Assembly (NCBI GenBank): GCA_054601695.1
Contig: BAAHQB010000161.1
Span: forward strand, 310,001-374,000
DNA: 64,000 nt
Direction: 5' to 3'
Source of the DNA: Amorphochlora amoebiformis
Taxonomy: Eukaryota > Cercozoa > Chlorarachniophyceae
Positions 1 through 48,255 of this stretch are shown here, one piece after another; position 1 is the stretch's first letter, and each line of letters starts with the position of its first letter. The notes beneath the pieces were generated by a model. The model saw only the letters and a list, made by a program, of their open reading frames with translations, had not been told where the DNA came from and searched no databases. Made by a program: the position numbers and the translations under genes.

Positions 1-43
1 CTGAGAAGGTCGGAAAGTTTTGTTTAAAAGTTAGCACCGTTAC

Positions 44-85
44 CTGAACGTTTTTGGGAATACAAAAAGATTTGCGTGTTCCGGG
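44..85 (-). CDS. Possible further exon of the LRR gene
   Basis: A 42-nt segment is bounded by CAG on its 5' side and a GTAACG donor on its 3' side. Read in the phase required by the exon at 949-1019 it is open (RNTQIFLYSQKRS). It is too short to assign to a repeat and could be spurious. Confidence 0.3.
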
Positions 86-99
86 CTGAGAAGAGGTAG

Positions 100-291
100 A
101 TATTGTTTTTTTAATGATGTTGCGTGCTTTTATGTAAATAAATAAATAAATAAATAAATATGTATATATATATATATATATATATGTTTAGATAGGTATA
201 CTTATTTGTATACATATTTCGTTTTTATATTTATCCATATGTATATATAAATATATCATTATGTATTTATTACATATATATACATGTATAT

Positions 292-322
<31 letters not shown>

Positions 323-355
323 GTATATATATATGTATATGTATATACATTTCAC

Positions 356-391
<36 letters not shown>

Positions 392-435
392 GAGTAGATT
401 ATACATGTATATATACACACATACATATGCGTATG

Positions 436-503
<68 letters not shown>

Positions 504-586
504 TATATATGAAGACTTATATTAGAAATATAAGTATAATTATATAAATAAACATGCTTAAATACAAGTTACATATCATATATTCT

Positions 587-625
<39 letters not shown>

Positions 626-647
626 CATATATATATATATTATATAA

Positions 648-735
<88 letters not shown>

Positions 736-778
736 ATAACTGCATTATTTTTCGTTGCAGTTCGGCAAAATGCAAAAG

Positions 779-813
<35 letters not shown>

Positions 814-900
814 TACACAAAGGTATAGATAACTATATTGTATGTATATATATATATATATTCTTATACATATATATTTATATACATATATTACATATAA

Positions 901-940
<40 letters not shown>
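100..940. repeat. TA-rich intron-like stretch
   Basis: Several (TA)n runs of 30-80 bp are separated by short AT-rich pieces, with an AAAT run at 137-160. A 45-bp island at 731-780 is not TA repeat but has no usable splice sites. I see no gene here. Confidence 0.7.
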
Positions 941-948
941 CACATTAC

Positions 949-5874
<4,926 letters not shown>

Positions 5875-6097
5875 CTAGGGCAATGGTTAAACAATAATTC
5901 CGCTTTGTACGTACCATGATGGGACAGCTTGGGAGTGGAGACCACGGTGGAGGAAGAGGTCATGTGCGCTGGAGCCTAAAGCACCCTTTCCGTCCACAAT
6001 AGGCTCAAAGGTTCCTTTCGAAGTGTTTGCATACATTCCGGATGCAAGGGACCCCCGGAAGTGAACGAAATGACAAACATCTGTGCATTGGGTTTAC

Positions 6098-6843
6098 TTA
6101 GCGGTGACAAACGGTCTTGTTAGACAAGTCACCTTCCATTGGGGGAACGTCACTGTCCTCCACACGCAAGTTCCCTAAGTGACTCGCAAAGTTGGTTTCA
6201 AAGTGCTGCGAAATCTGCTCGACCAGCCTTTCAAGATAGCTGACATGGAAAAAAATTTCAGCATTGAAAGCATTATAGACTATGGACATAAAATCAAGAT
6301 GAAAAAGGAAAAGGAGCTTACGGCAGAAGATCGGATGAACGACGAGGCATAACCAGAATCGCACGGAGTAGCTGTAATCGCAGTTCCGTTGCTTGATTCT
6401 GAGAAAGGGTGAGGATGAGGGGGAAATCCATTTGAGTAACCGCGTTACTTCAAGGAATCAAATCAAGTTTTACGCACCTGAGATTCGATGATATCGCGGA
6501 AGGATTCCATGAATTCGCGATAGTTATGCATCATAAATGTTGACATCAAACTTAAAACTTCAACGTTTTCGGTTGACCAAACGCGCCGATAGCCGACAGC
6601 GCCGTCTGGTTGGGTCTTAAACCCCAGTGCTTCGACTGAGAACTCGCGATATGCCACCAAGAAACCCTTCAGCCAAGCGAACTTCTCCGTCGGAACTACG
6701 TGCAATCGTTGTTCATTGAAATGCTTGGTTCTGGCTCCGATGTAATTTGCATATTTGATTTCCTCGTTCACGACATTAAATGCTGCAGCAGCAATTTTCC
6801 ACCTAGAGTTGTAAGATTAGAATGTATAATATGCAATATATTT

Positions 6844-6935
<92 letters not shown>

Positions 6936-7471
6936 TTTATATACCATGTATAATGTATACATATATATATATAATATATATATATATATATGTCAATAAA
7001 TTTATTTGTATACATTTCTGGCACTTCAGTATAAAATGCCACTGGTTGTTCATTGTTTGGTCAAGACCCGTTTATCTAGACTCCAGGGTTATGCCACGTA
7101 TTATGGTTACCAAGTTGATGAGGACAACACAGTATTGGCGTCTAGAATATTCTCGGATTTTCGTGCTGAGTTCTAGATCGTGACATGGCGTGACGTCACG
7201 CTTTCTGTCAACTAACTGTGTCACGCTTTTTTTGATCAACTAATTGTTAGAAACATAGTTGCCTTGTCTTCCCACACTCATACAGCGCGTGCATTCAATA
7301 AAAAGTATAACCGCTCTCTTGTTTCACACTTCAATATCATTACCACATTGTGTCTAGCGAATCCTGAGAGGTGAAGAGGACATCTTTCCCTGCATTAACT
7401 CCTGCCTTTTCTTTCATCATACGAATGCATTGTCTGACCTCGTCACTAATCTCCGAGTCTAGAGAGGACAT
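6098..7471 (-). CDS. Unknown helical protein, complete 4-exon gene, 223 aa
   Basis: Exons in transcript order: 7344-7471, 6478-6802, 6322-6398, 6098-6239. The sum is 672 nt, exactly 224 codons with the TAA stop. The start ATG at 7469-7471 has an in-frame TAA 9 nt upstream with no acceptor between, which fixes the start. The protein begins MSSLDSEISDEVRQC and ends VEDSDVPPMEGDLSNKTVCHR with no membrane segment or signal peptide. The middle is rich in aromatic and charged residues (WLKGFLVAYREF, FMMHNYREFMESFRDI) and looks alpha-helical. I do not recognise a family. The first intron (6803-7343) carries long TA tracts; the other two are under 85 bp. The stop lies 224 bp upstream of the LRR gene's probable start, in the same orientation. 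Confidence 0.72.
6478..6802 (-). CDS. Largest exon (325 nt) of the 223-aa gene
   Basis: The exon starts after TCTAG and ends at CAG before GTGCGT. It is open in one frame over 108 codons without low complexity, the strongest non-repeat coding signal in the first 13 kb. Entry phase 2 and exit phase 0 agree with neighbours at 7344 and 6398. Confidence 0.82.
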
Positions 7472-7662
7472 GATATATTAAAGGCGGTACCAATAGTGTA
7501 GTTATCGAGTGTGTGGAGGTTCGTGGGCTTTTACCAAAACCAGTAAGATCGACGCACGACTTGTCGTCTGTATCTAGTAAATATGTTCAGATGTTAGTAC
7601 CAGCAGAAGAATGAAAACTGAAGACCAGCTATGCATACGAACTTATATACATATATATACAC

Positions 7663-7705
<43 letters not shown>

Positions 7706-7907
7706 GTGTATATATGTGTATATATATATATTGTATATATGTATGTGTGTGTATATATGTATAAATATATGTATATACATGTGTGTATATATGTATATAC
7801 ACATACACATATGTGTATGCATACACACATACATACACACGTGTATGTATGTGCACATGTATGTATATAATGTACATACATATGTGTATATATATACATA
7901 TATATAT

Positions 7908-7984
<77 letters not shown>

Positions 7985-8027
7985 TATGTATATTGATATA
8001 TATGTACATATGTATATGTGTATGTAT

Positions 8028-8080
<53 letters not shown>

Positions 8081-8201
8081 TGCATGTACATATATATATA
8101 TATATGTGTATATATATATGTATACATATATATTTATACATATATATACGTATATATATATTTATATATATATATATAATATAAATTTGCATAAATGACA
8201 T
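7472..8201. repeat. Intergenic TA/TG-rich spacer between two minus-strand genes
   Basis: Bases 7640-8185 are nearly all TA, TATG and TACA microsatellite with a short (CA)n run near 8030. The 160 bp beside the start codon at 7471 are ordinary sequence and would hold that gene's promoter. No coding island is seen. Confidence 0.7.
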
Positions 8202-8729
8202 TCATAATGCATAATTATCCCCACCCCCCCTTAGTAGTTTTTCAACCCTACCCGTAACATGGATGTCTAAATGTGTACCTTCAACGAGTGGCACGGGTAT
8301 CTTGTAATCAAAGATCGAAAAGAAGGCATACACCACGGCGTCATAGCCATAAAGGGGAGTAAATCCCTCGTCACCGTCGTTAGGCGCCCACACCTTTATG
8401 TTCATACAAATTCATTTTAAGCGCATTTGTGCTATTGGGGAGGAAGAAGTGATAACGAGAAAATAGGCAGCGAAATAAATAGAAGTGTGATTTTATGCCT
8501 AGAAGAATGACTATTACCACGAATCTCTCTCTTGTTATCGAAGACTTGGTACGCTTTGACTTGAAGGTGTACATGAGTAAAAATAAACATAAATGTATTT
8601 TTATGTTTATGTATAATTACGTATGATATGTACGTATCTATATATCGTTTTTATCTGTGTATCGTATATTAAGATTTATATGCATTCATATATATATATA
8701 TATATAATATATATATATATATATGTATA

Positions 8730-8792
<63 letters not shown>

Positions 8793-8806
8793 GTATGTAT
8801 ATATTG

Positions 8807-8858
<52 letters not shown>

Positions 8859-9262
8859 ATATGTTTTTTATAATACGAATATATATATAAAAAGAAAGGA
8901 ATGTGTATGTGTGTGTATATGTATATATATATATATATTTATAATCATGTTTATTGCATATGCATACACTCGTAAATATAACATGTGCTCATCTGTCCAA
9001 ATCTATACATACATACATACATGCAAAACGTGGTAACCAGTATCTCAGCAGGCATAAGAGTAATTTTACCATTGCGTTTGCCATACGATTAATAAGCTCA
9101 GCCTTGAACATGGGATCTTTAATAAGCTTGTCAAATGCCATACGAATTTTGGATTTATTCAGCTGATCAAATTCACCAACACTCACCGATCGTCGTGGCA
9201 ACTTAATGTCTTTCTATTCCTCTACTTTTAGATAGTGATATACCTATACTAGATATAATATG

Positions 9263-9303
<41 letters not shown>

Positions 9304-9342
9304 TATATGTATATATGTATATATACACGTATACATTCATAT

Positions 9343-9380
<38 letters not shown>

Positions 9381-9915
9381 GTATCTATTTATGTACATTT
9401 ATATATATAACATATATATATGTGTATATATTATATTACATATGTATATATATCATAGTATATATATGCATATTATATAAAACAATCCCAACACGTGTGG
9501 TAGTTCGAGTTGATTACCTTGTTCCTACTGTTTCCAAACATTGAGTTGACAACCTTGCACACACCCCAAAAAATGCCACCTTTGCACTCCGAGATGTGGC
9601 GTGGAAGACCGCCTTTGTACTTGTTCTTACACAAAGGACACTGCAAGGGTCCATCCGCAAATGTCAATATTGTATATATTGAAGGAAGTCAAATTCATAC
9701 CTTCTTGTTAACTCGAGATGTCTTCTGCTCCCGCTTACCGAGCGATTGCCCGTTCGATTTCATTTGCTCTGATCGCCCATGCGATGCTTTCTGCTCTGTC
9801 TTGCTGAATGATAGCTTCAACCTGGTGGAGGATGATCACTAAATATGTTTGTGTATACATGTGTGTGTGATACATTTATACATATGTGTGTACATGATAC
9901 ATATGTGTGTACATG

Positions 9916-9996
<81 letters not shown>

Positions 9997-10068
9997 GATA
10001 TTTTTATATATATATATATATACATATCAGAATATATATTACACACACACATATATATATATATATAT

Positions 10069-10119
<51 letters not shown>

Positions 10120-10121
10120 AA

Positions 10122-10173
<52 letters not shown>

Positions 10174-10205
10174 AAACATCATATCAATATGTAAATTTGT
10201 ATACA

Positions 10206-10243
<38 letters not shown>

Positions 10244-10431
10244 GTATATCTATATATAATATATATATATATATATATACACATATATATTTTATGTTAT
10301 ATATATATATATATATAAGTTAAATATGTACATATAATACATGTATATATGTATATATATATATAATATATACATATATATATACATATATGTTATATAT
10401 AATATATATATATATATATAAATTAAATATA

Positions 10432-10475
<44 letters not shown>

Positions 10476-10637
10476 TACATTTATATATATATATGTATAT
10501 GTCTACAAGATTTACAGTCCAACCAATAGCTCCAATCAGAGGGTGATGCTTGATATACATACAAATATACATGTATAAATAAATCAATAATATATATATA
10601 TATATATATGTAATATATTATGTGCTTATATTCATAG

Positions 10638-10711
<74 letters not shown>

Positions 10712-10968
10712 TCATGAATTTGAAAGCACCTCTTGACCCTAGAATGACCGCCAGCGTTGGCACGTAGACTTTGAAAAGATTCTGTAGTCTGCACCGTCCT
10801 ACTACCAGACATAAAAGAAGGTTGAGGTTGGTTCTCCAGCGCTAGCTGACCCTGTTTCGCCGATAAGCTTAGATGGGTGGTGTTGGTGGGGGTGGAATTG
10901 GAGTTTAATTTTTCGTTCAGTCCATACACGTCGTCTAGTATCCTTGAAGAGATGTATTACAGTGTGTT

Positions 10969-11015
<47 letters not shown>

Positions 11016-11161
11016 ATATGTATGTATATGTATATATATATATATATATATGTCTTTTTATATATAGCTATATATATATGTATAAATATTACCTAGATAT
11101 ATTTTTAGATAGATGTATGTATATACCATGCATATATACATATATATAAACATATTTAGTA

Positions 11162-11201
<40 letters not shown>

Positions 11202-11211
11202 ATGTATATAC

Positions 11212-11259
<48 letters not shown>

Positions 11260-11515
11260 ACAGCATGTAGAGCTAGCACGGAACCTATAGCTAGTTAACT
11301 ACGTGTCGGATCGCTAGACTACCGTCATATTCGCAATCTAAGCGTGCGAATTAGCAATAGTCATCCGAGGGGAAGACCTTCCAATGGAAGGCCTTAGGTA
11401 GGGAAGGCCTTCCACGCGAGAATTAGTTCGAGAATTTGGTCATTATCATCAGCCATTATCCAAACGGATTTGAATCGAACTCTGGACTACCATCTGTTAT
11501 ACCACTGCGCTAACG

Positions 11516-11595
<80 letters not shown>

Positions 11596-11613
11596 CATAC
11601 ATATGTACACACG

Positions 11614-11656
<43 letters not shown>

Positions 11657-11731
11657 GTATGTGTGTGAGGGTGTGTGTACACTTATACATATAAATTGGA
11701 CCTAAAAATGTGCGTAAATATATCCATATAC

Positions 11732-11780
<49 letters not shown>

Positions 11781-11794
11781 ATATATATAATATA

Positions 11795-11847
<53 letters not shown>

Positions 11848-12226
11848 CCACTATGAAATATGCAATTGTGAGCAACGATATAAATAGAATGAGAAGATGA
11901 AGTTGAATGAGTTAAGTATAGAAGCGTAGACGTAGCTATGCTAGAGCTCGTTAGAGGTCCCGAGTTTGCCGGAGATCATCGAATTCGGTACAACCCAGAA
12001 GAATATGGCTTCAGACTATTATGTGCGTGACTTTTTGCCATCTTACGAAACCTTCTACAAATCTGAGAAGTCTAGAGTTTTAGGGCGCGAATAAAATTGA
12101 AAGTCGATAAGTCAGTCATAACCATACTCCAAGCTGACTAGAACCAGTCTAACTAATCATGAAATATGTGTTACATCATACTGCTACACCAACAATACAA
12201 CATATCACAATATACACACACGCACA

Positions 12227-12262
<36 letters not shown>

Positions 12263-13355
12263 CATATGTATAAGTATATATTGATATATGTATACTCATG
12301 AACAAACACATACCTTTTCATCTGAGCCTTGCTGCCTTGTGGCGCCTTGGTGACGTGTGAACCATGGATGGAGCTCCCAGTCTGTGATTGCCAAATCACC
12401 AGCTCTGGACGACGCTTGTATTCATCGCAAACCTGTACCTTCGCCTCTACTTTTGAGCTGACTATTGAGGCTTGGTTTTCTCTGAAATAAAAACTACCCT
12501 GGGTAAAACCACACTGGGGAGGTCCTGCAGCTCGTTCGTTGCCAGTGAGCGAGAGTGTCGACGTAGATGTATTTTTTTGATATTGTTGTACCGAATCTGT
12601 ATAATGTAATCAAGTAAATAATCATCTATGAATAGATTATACACACTAGGTGGGCACTACCTTGATTCCAGGCTGTGTTTGTCACGTTGAGGTTTTCGGG
12701 GAGGACGTTGGTGTGCTTGAAATTCATGCTTTGGCATTGATATCCTCCCGGGACCAATTTCGAACAACTCACAAATCTAGTTCGATCAAAGTAGTAAGAG
12801 GATAACCTCACACATATCCTCTCTCTGTGGTCGTAATAGTTATCCGCTCGTGTCAATCTTCCTACCCGTGAAATCTGTGAATATCCACAGAGAAATATTC
12901 TAACCTACCGAAAAGTCCCTCACTTTTTTATAGATAAATTACCTACACTCATGGGTCGTAAGACTCCACGTTCACACACACACATGCACATATATTACAC
13001 AACAAAAAACGTGCTTTGTCACCGGATAATTGTGGCATTCCCACAGAACGTGTGAATCTAGTATAAAAGTGTATCATTCTTTTGTACTTCGGTACCTGTC
13101 GTTGGAGGGATGAGGCAAGCGGGGATTCGGATGGTAGCGATGCTTCTCTTCGATAGGACTTCCCCAGCGGCGGCTTCTTCCCCGAGGAGTATCCATGACG
13201 AGAAGGAATTTGGCCGAATGGACCACGCCGGAATTCTCAGTTGTGAAACCGTACTTTTGAGTGTGAATTCGTGTCCCTCTCGGATTGATATAGGTGATTC
13301 TGTGCATCTCAAAAGGTTTCTCGGATGGTTTTCCGGTGATTCTTCCTTTTCGCAT
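8202..13355 (-). CDS. Unknown protein with a C2HC zinc finger, about 10 exons, 502 aa
   Basis: Exons in transcript order: 13096-13355, 12661-12824, 12515-12596, 12314-12481, 10730-10942, 9701-9821, 9518-9640, 9070-9213, 8518-8559, 8202-8393. The sum is 1509 nt, 503 codons with the TGA stop, and every junction agrees in phase. The ATG at 13353-13355 has an in-frame TGA 9 codon-spaced bases upstream, so it is the likely start. The N-terminal exon is basic ([19 protein letters not shown]). Exons 3-6 are polar, Ser/Thr/Gln/Lys-rich and probably disordered. Exon 7 has [19 protein letters not shown], a C-x2-C-x10-H-x3-C zinc-binding pattern, which in other proteins binds nucleic acid or ubiquitin. 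The C terminus is hydrophobic and ordered ([19 protein letters not shown]). I cannot name the family. Weakest points: the acceptors of exons 2, 9 and 10 and the donor of exon 3. Confidence 0.6.
9518..9640 (-). CDS. C2HC zinc-finger exon
   Basis: A 123-nt, phase-0 exon lies between CCTTGCAG and a GTAATC donor. It starts exactly at the first cysteine of the finger (Cys1, Cys4, His15, Cys19 of the exon). The spacing resembles small C2HC fingers such as UBZ4-type or C2HC nucleic-acid-binding modules, but the remaining residues do not let me choose. Confidence 0.7.
11254..11517 (-). mobile_element. tRNA-derived SINE-like element, copy 1
   Basis: A 264-bp element lies inside a TA tract, in the intron between exons 12314 and 10942 of the zinc-finger gene, in the gene's own orientation. 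On the minus strand it begins CGTTAGCGCAGTGG. It carries an RNA polymerase III A-box-like sequence (TAGCGCAGTGG) and about 35 nt later a B-box-like sequence (GAGTTCGATTC), as in a tRNA. It ends GCTGTAACAAT. The ends are short inverted matches (AT[C/T]GTTA and TAACAAT). There is no poly-A tail. Near-identical to copy 2 at 30585. Confidence 0.78.
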
Positions 13356-13908
13356 GAATTGAATTCACCCAAAAAAGTAATAAACGATTATGATAAACAA
13401 TCGGAAATAAAAATTTTAGGCAAATAAACCTATTAAAATAGGAGAGAAAAAAGGTAAAAACTCCAGGAAATAATTGGCTTTTCATCGGAATCCAAGGCGA
13501 CTTGAACGCGTGACCAATGATGGTGACGTATGCGTGATGCAGCTCCATGTCACGCCGAGGAATGACTCCTTTGGCTTACTACAGCACCCTTGATGCCTTG
13601 GACTCCTCCTAATCCGTCTCTGTATTAGGCATTTACGCTTTGCACATCTAAAAATGAGGTTTTCCTGCACGATTAAGCTCTCCTCCCTCGAGTCTAGCTG
13701 CTTTTTTGCGCCGCTCACCTATAAAAAGTCAGTCATCAGGACTCGGTGGTTTATGGTTTTAAACCCTCTAAATGAGCTTCCAGTTGTCTAAAATATGTAT
13801 TGAGGCAGTTTATTTTGTTGCGTGCTCGGAAGAATGCTAGATGACTGACAGCTCCTGCGATGTGTATTTATGTATGTAGTAGGTATATAAATATGTAACT
13901 TGATAAAT

Positions 13909-13946
<38 letters not shown>

Positions 13947-14085
13947 TATCTATATACATATATACATATACTATAATGTTTTTACAAATTTAGATAAGCA
14001 TCTAAGGAATTATATATGTATATATATATATATATTTATATATATATGTATATAATGCATATATATATACGTACATACCTATAAA
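13356..14085. other. Upstream region of the zinc-finger gene
   Basis: This is ordinary-complexity sequence to about 13,900, then TA repeat. Bases 13490-13525 resemble the LRR-gene sequence at 1010-1045 (ACTTGAACGCGTGACCAATG versus the ACCTGAACGCATGCCAGATG type), suggesting an old LRR-exon fragment. A minus-strand frame at 13482-13718 is open, but its splice sites do not connect to anything I can read. Confidence 0.4.
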
Positions 14086-14605
14086 TCCTAACCCTATCCC
14101 TAACCCTATCCTTAAAATACTTCCCCTAGCCTTATGCCTAAAACCTAACCCTAACCCTAACACTAAAACTATAACCCTATCCATAACCCCTAACCCTAAC
14201 CCTGGAGTAACGGCATGACCCCCTAAACTCTAACCCTAACCCTAACTCTAACCCTAACCCTAACCCTAACCCTAATCCTAACCCTTAACCCTAACCGTAA
14301 CCCCTACCCCAACCCTAACCCTAATCCTAACCCTAACACTAACCCTAACCCTAACCCTAACCCTAGAGTAACGATGTAGACTTCACCGGCCTCCCCTAAA
14401 CTCTAACCCTAACCCTAGCCTAACCCTAACCCTAACCCTAACCCTAAACCTAACCCTAACCCTAACCCTAACCCTAACCCTAACCCTAACCCTAACCCTA
14501 GTAACGCCGTAGACTTCACAGGCTTCTGTGACGATATCAATAGTGCCCCTCTCGGGTAAAACATTCTAACCCCAAGCCTAACCCTAATTCCAACCCCTAA
14601 CCCTA
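14086..14605 (+). repeat. Telomere-type (CCCTAA)n block with repeated spacers
   Basis: Degenerate CCCTAA arrays on the plus strand include CCTTAA, CCCTAT and CACTAA variants. Three spacers interrupt them and resemble each other: around 14203, 14367 and 14502 the text reads (G)AGTAACG followed by a GTAGACTTCAC-type sequence. Variants and spacers show an interstitial tract, not a chromosome end. Confidence 0.85.
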
Positions 14606-14630
14606 AATATAGGTAAAATGTGTAGTTTGA

Positions 14631-14664
<34 letters not shown>

Positions 14665-14781
14665 GTATTATTTATATGTATGTAAATCATAAATATATAT
14701 CAATGTATGTATATATATATATCTATATATATATATATACAGATGTATTTATATATATATATATATATATTACATATATAA

Positions 14782-14831
<50 letters not shown>

Positions 14832-14922
14832 TTATATATATCTATATATATATATATATACTTCATTTATATACGAATATATTTTCATACATATACATAC
14901 ATACAAATATATATATATATAT

Positions 14923-14960
<38 letters not shown>

Positions 14961-15054
14961 TACATATACATATATACATAGGTCCGTTGCACGTATGCAC
15001 TCATATCCCTTCGGGTGCAGATCCTACCATGGAACACTTGAAGGAAATCTCTCA

Positions 15055-15426
15055 GGTAACCCTAAACCCTAATCCTAACCCTAACCGTAACCCTAACCCT
15101 AACCCTAACCCTAACCCTAACCCTAATCCTAACCCTAACCCCCAGCCCTAACCCTACCCCTAACCCTAATCCTATCCCTAACCCTAACCCTACCATAACC
15201 CGTACCCTAACCCTATTGATTACAACTGAGATCCTACCTAACCCTAACCCTAACCCTAACCCTAACCCTAACCCTAACCCTAACCCTAACCCTAACCCTA
15301 ACCCTAACCCTCTTGTTCGCAATTCAAATCCTACCCATAACCCTAACCCTAACCCTAACAAGGATTGAATGGTCCTTGGACTAAGACATGCTGAATAATC
15401 TGATCCTAACCGTAACCCTAACCCTA
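15055..15426 (+). repeat. Telomere-type (CCCTAA)n block
   Basis: CCCTAA repeats contain unique inserts at 15312-15335 (CTTGTTCGCAATTC...) and 15361-15405. Both inserts recur 485 bp further on. Confidence 0.85.
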
Positions 15427-15489
15427 AACTAAGTGTAGATATGTAAGGAGGAAAATTTCGTGTTGTGGATTCTGCATATCAAGGTATTA

Positions 15490-15540
<51 letters not shown>

Positions 15541-15553
15541 ATATGTATATTAC

Positions 15554-15598
<45 letters not shown>

Positions 15599-15987
15599 TG
15601 TGTAACATATAAACATTTTTCGTCATTATAAATTCTACATATAAGATATTTCAAAATGTATAATATATATATATATATTTATATGTATATGTATATATAC
15701 CTACCTAACCCTAACCCTAACCCTAACCCTAACCCTAACCCTAACCCTATCCCTAACCCTAACTCTAACCCTAACCCTAACCCTAACCCTAACCCTCTTG
15801 TTCGCAATTCGAATCCTACCCATAACCCTAACCCTAACCCTAACAAGGATTGAATGGTCCTTGGACTAAGACATGCTGAATAATCTGATCCAAACCCTAA
15901 CCCTAACCCTAACCCTAACCCTAACCCTAACCCTAAGTGTAGATATGTAAGCAGGAAAATTTCGTTTATGGATTCTGCATATCAAGG

Positions 15988-16049
<62 letters not shown>

Positions 16050-16108
16050 GTATATATATATATATATATATGTGCGTGTGTGTATATGTATTACATATAA
16101 ATATATAC

Positions 16109-16143
<35 letters not shown>

Positions 16144-16260
16144 TCTATATATATATGCGTATGTAACATATAAACATTTTTCGTCATGCGTGTGTAACAT
16201 ATAAACATTTTTCGTCATTATAAATTCTACATATAAGATATTTCAAAATGTATAATATAC
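15312..16260 (+). repeat. 485-bp tandem duplication of telomeric, TA and unique pieces
   Basis: Unit 1 runs 15312-15796 and unit 2 starts at 15797. Each has in the same order: CTTGTTCGCAATTC, a CCCTAA run, GGATTGAATGGTCCTTGGAC, a CCCTAA run, GTGTAGATATGTAAG, a TA tract, and AACATATAAACATTTTTCGT. The last piece appears twice in unit 2 (16165 and 16193). The second copy has a longer TA tract, so repeat length has diverged since duplication. Confidence 0.85.
15703..15934 (+). repeat. Telomere-type (CCCTAA)n block
   Basis: CCCTAA arrays inside the 485-bp duplication, with single-base variants (CCCTAT, ACTCTAA). Confidence 0.85.
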
Positions 16261-16396
16261 ACACATATATATATATAATGTATATGTATATATACCTACA
16301 TAACGTGCTTACATAACCATACATCCAACACGTCCTTTATACGTACATACATATACATATATTATATACACACATATAAATATATAAATATATATA

Positions 16397-16429
<33 letters not shown>

Positions 16430-16488
16430 CCTGTATAACGTGCTTACATAACCATACATACATAAACACGCCCCGATTAACAGCAACG

Positions 16489-16782
16489 CTAATCCTAACC
16501 CTAACCCTAACCCTAACCCTAACCCTAACCCTAACCCTAACCCTAACCCTAACCCTAACCCTACCCTAACCCTAACCCTACCCTAACCCTAACCCTAACC
16601 CTAACCCTAACCCTAACATCAGAGGATTTGTCTACCCTAATTATAACCTTAAACACAATCCTAACCCTAACCCTAACCCTAGCACTAGAACATTTATGTA
16701 CTCATATAATTATATGTATTCATATTCATGAAACGTAATCCCTACCCCTAACTCTAACCCTAACCCTAACCCTAACCCTAAA

Positions 16783-16815
<33 letters not shown>

Positions 16816-16965
16816 AAGCCTAACACCGAGCATTATCTACACTTAGGTATATTTATGTGTGCACATAACCTAACCCTTAACCCTAACCCAAACCTCAACC
16901 CTAACCCCAAATCCCAACCCTAACCCTAACACTAACCCAACCCCTAACCCTAACCCTAACGTATC
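16489..16965 (+). repeat. Telomere-type (CCCTAA)n block
   Basis: A long, fairly pure CCCTAA run to 16615, then degenerate repeats broken by unique AT-rich pieces (16617-16660, 16685-16735, 16826-16870). Confidence 0.85.
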
Positions 16966-16996
16966 ATAGTTTCATCTAGTTCATTTCGACTAGGGA

Positions 16997-17041
<45 letters not shown>

Positions 17042-17114
17042 GTATGTATTTATGTACATGTATGTATACATATATATTTACATATATGTATATATATATA
17101 TATGTATATATATG

Positions 17115-17164
<50 letters not shown>

Positions 17165-17329
17165 TATATATATACATACATATATAATATATATACATAT
17201 ATATATACACACATACATATATATATATATGTATTATATACTCTATATATACATATATATATATATATATAAAATATCATACATACGTATATTGTATACA
17301 ATACATCTTAGATGATTTCGATGGTGACA

Positions 17330-18060
17330 AAAGGTCTAGACCGTATACTAGTATATTCTACATACCAGGCTAGCTAGCCTAATTGGCTTTCATGATTACT
17401 ATTACTATGCAATCTATCCGGCATAGGCTATGTAAAGCTGACGATGTAACACATGTTATATATATATTGATTGAGTAAACAGTAGTACTCTAGGTACTAG
17501 ATCTAAAGTCTAGAGACTACTACTAGTACTAGACTATAGAGAGTATTCTAGACTGTGTAGAAGATACCTAGCTAGGAATCAGGCTAGGATGTCTAGGATA
17601 CTAGTACCAGTATGTCTTGATGTATATATTATACATATAACAATCAAATCTACACACTAAATATATAGATATACAATATCTAGAATATCTATGATTACCT
17701 CGAGCTCGATCTAGTCAATAGCCCTCTCCTAGCTCTCCCTCCTAGCCCTCTCCAGTGATAACTAGATAACTCAAATCTAGCTAATCCTACTAGCCTAGTC
17801 TCTCTAGTCTCTATACTAGTATATGTAGATACTAGAGATATATTCTAGATATTAGTCTAGCAGTATGCATGGTATATTCTAGATATTTATATATTGAATG
17901 TATCTAGTGTAGGTGTGTATTATATATTATCTAGATTATACTAGTATATATACATGTGAGCTAGGTGAGTAGTAGTATGACTAGAATAATCTAGATAATC
18001 TCTAGAATTTAGATAATCAAGATAATATCTTGAAGAAATATCTAGAATATATTCCAAAAT
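17330..18060. repeat. CTAG-rich intergenic stretch
   Basis: About 730 bp are dense in the palindrome CTAG (for example around 17382, 17490-17545, 17780-17840 and 17990), often as TCTAGA or ACTAGT. No splice-bounded open frame is seen. The composition differs sharply from the TA, CT and telomeric repeats on either side. It lies just 3' of the coiled-coil gene's stop. Confidence 0.7.
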
Positions 18061-18186
18061 CCTATGTAAACCTAGTATACCCGTTACTAGCGACTGTAAC
18101 TTCAATTCAAGACTCTACCTAGCCAGCAGCGCCAACTTAACACTAACACTACAAACGAGCTACATGTACGCCTCGAACTTTCCCTC

Positions 18187-48255
<30,069 letters not shown>

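Noticed and set aside
11470-11517. A functional tRNA gene in the SINE head
   Set aside because: Only box-like sites are conserved; no closed acceptor stem or convincing anticodon arm can be drawn, so I call it tRNA-derived only.
13482-13718. Minus-strand frame of 78 codons upstream of the zinc-finger gene
   Set aside because: Has an acceptor-like TTTATAG but no donor in usable phase, and the ATG at 13355 already has an upstream stop; possibly a decayed LRR-related piece.
14086-16965. A true chromosome end
   Set aside because: The tracts contain many variants and unique spacers, genes continue on both sides, and both orientations occur in the window; they are interstitial.
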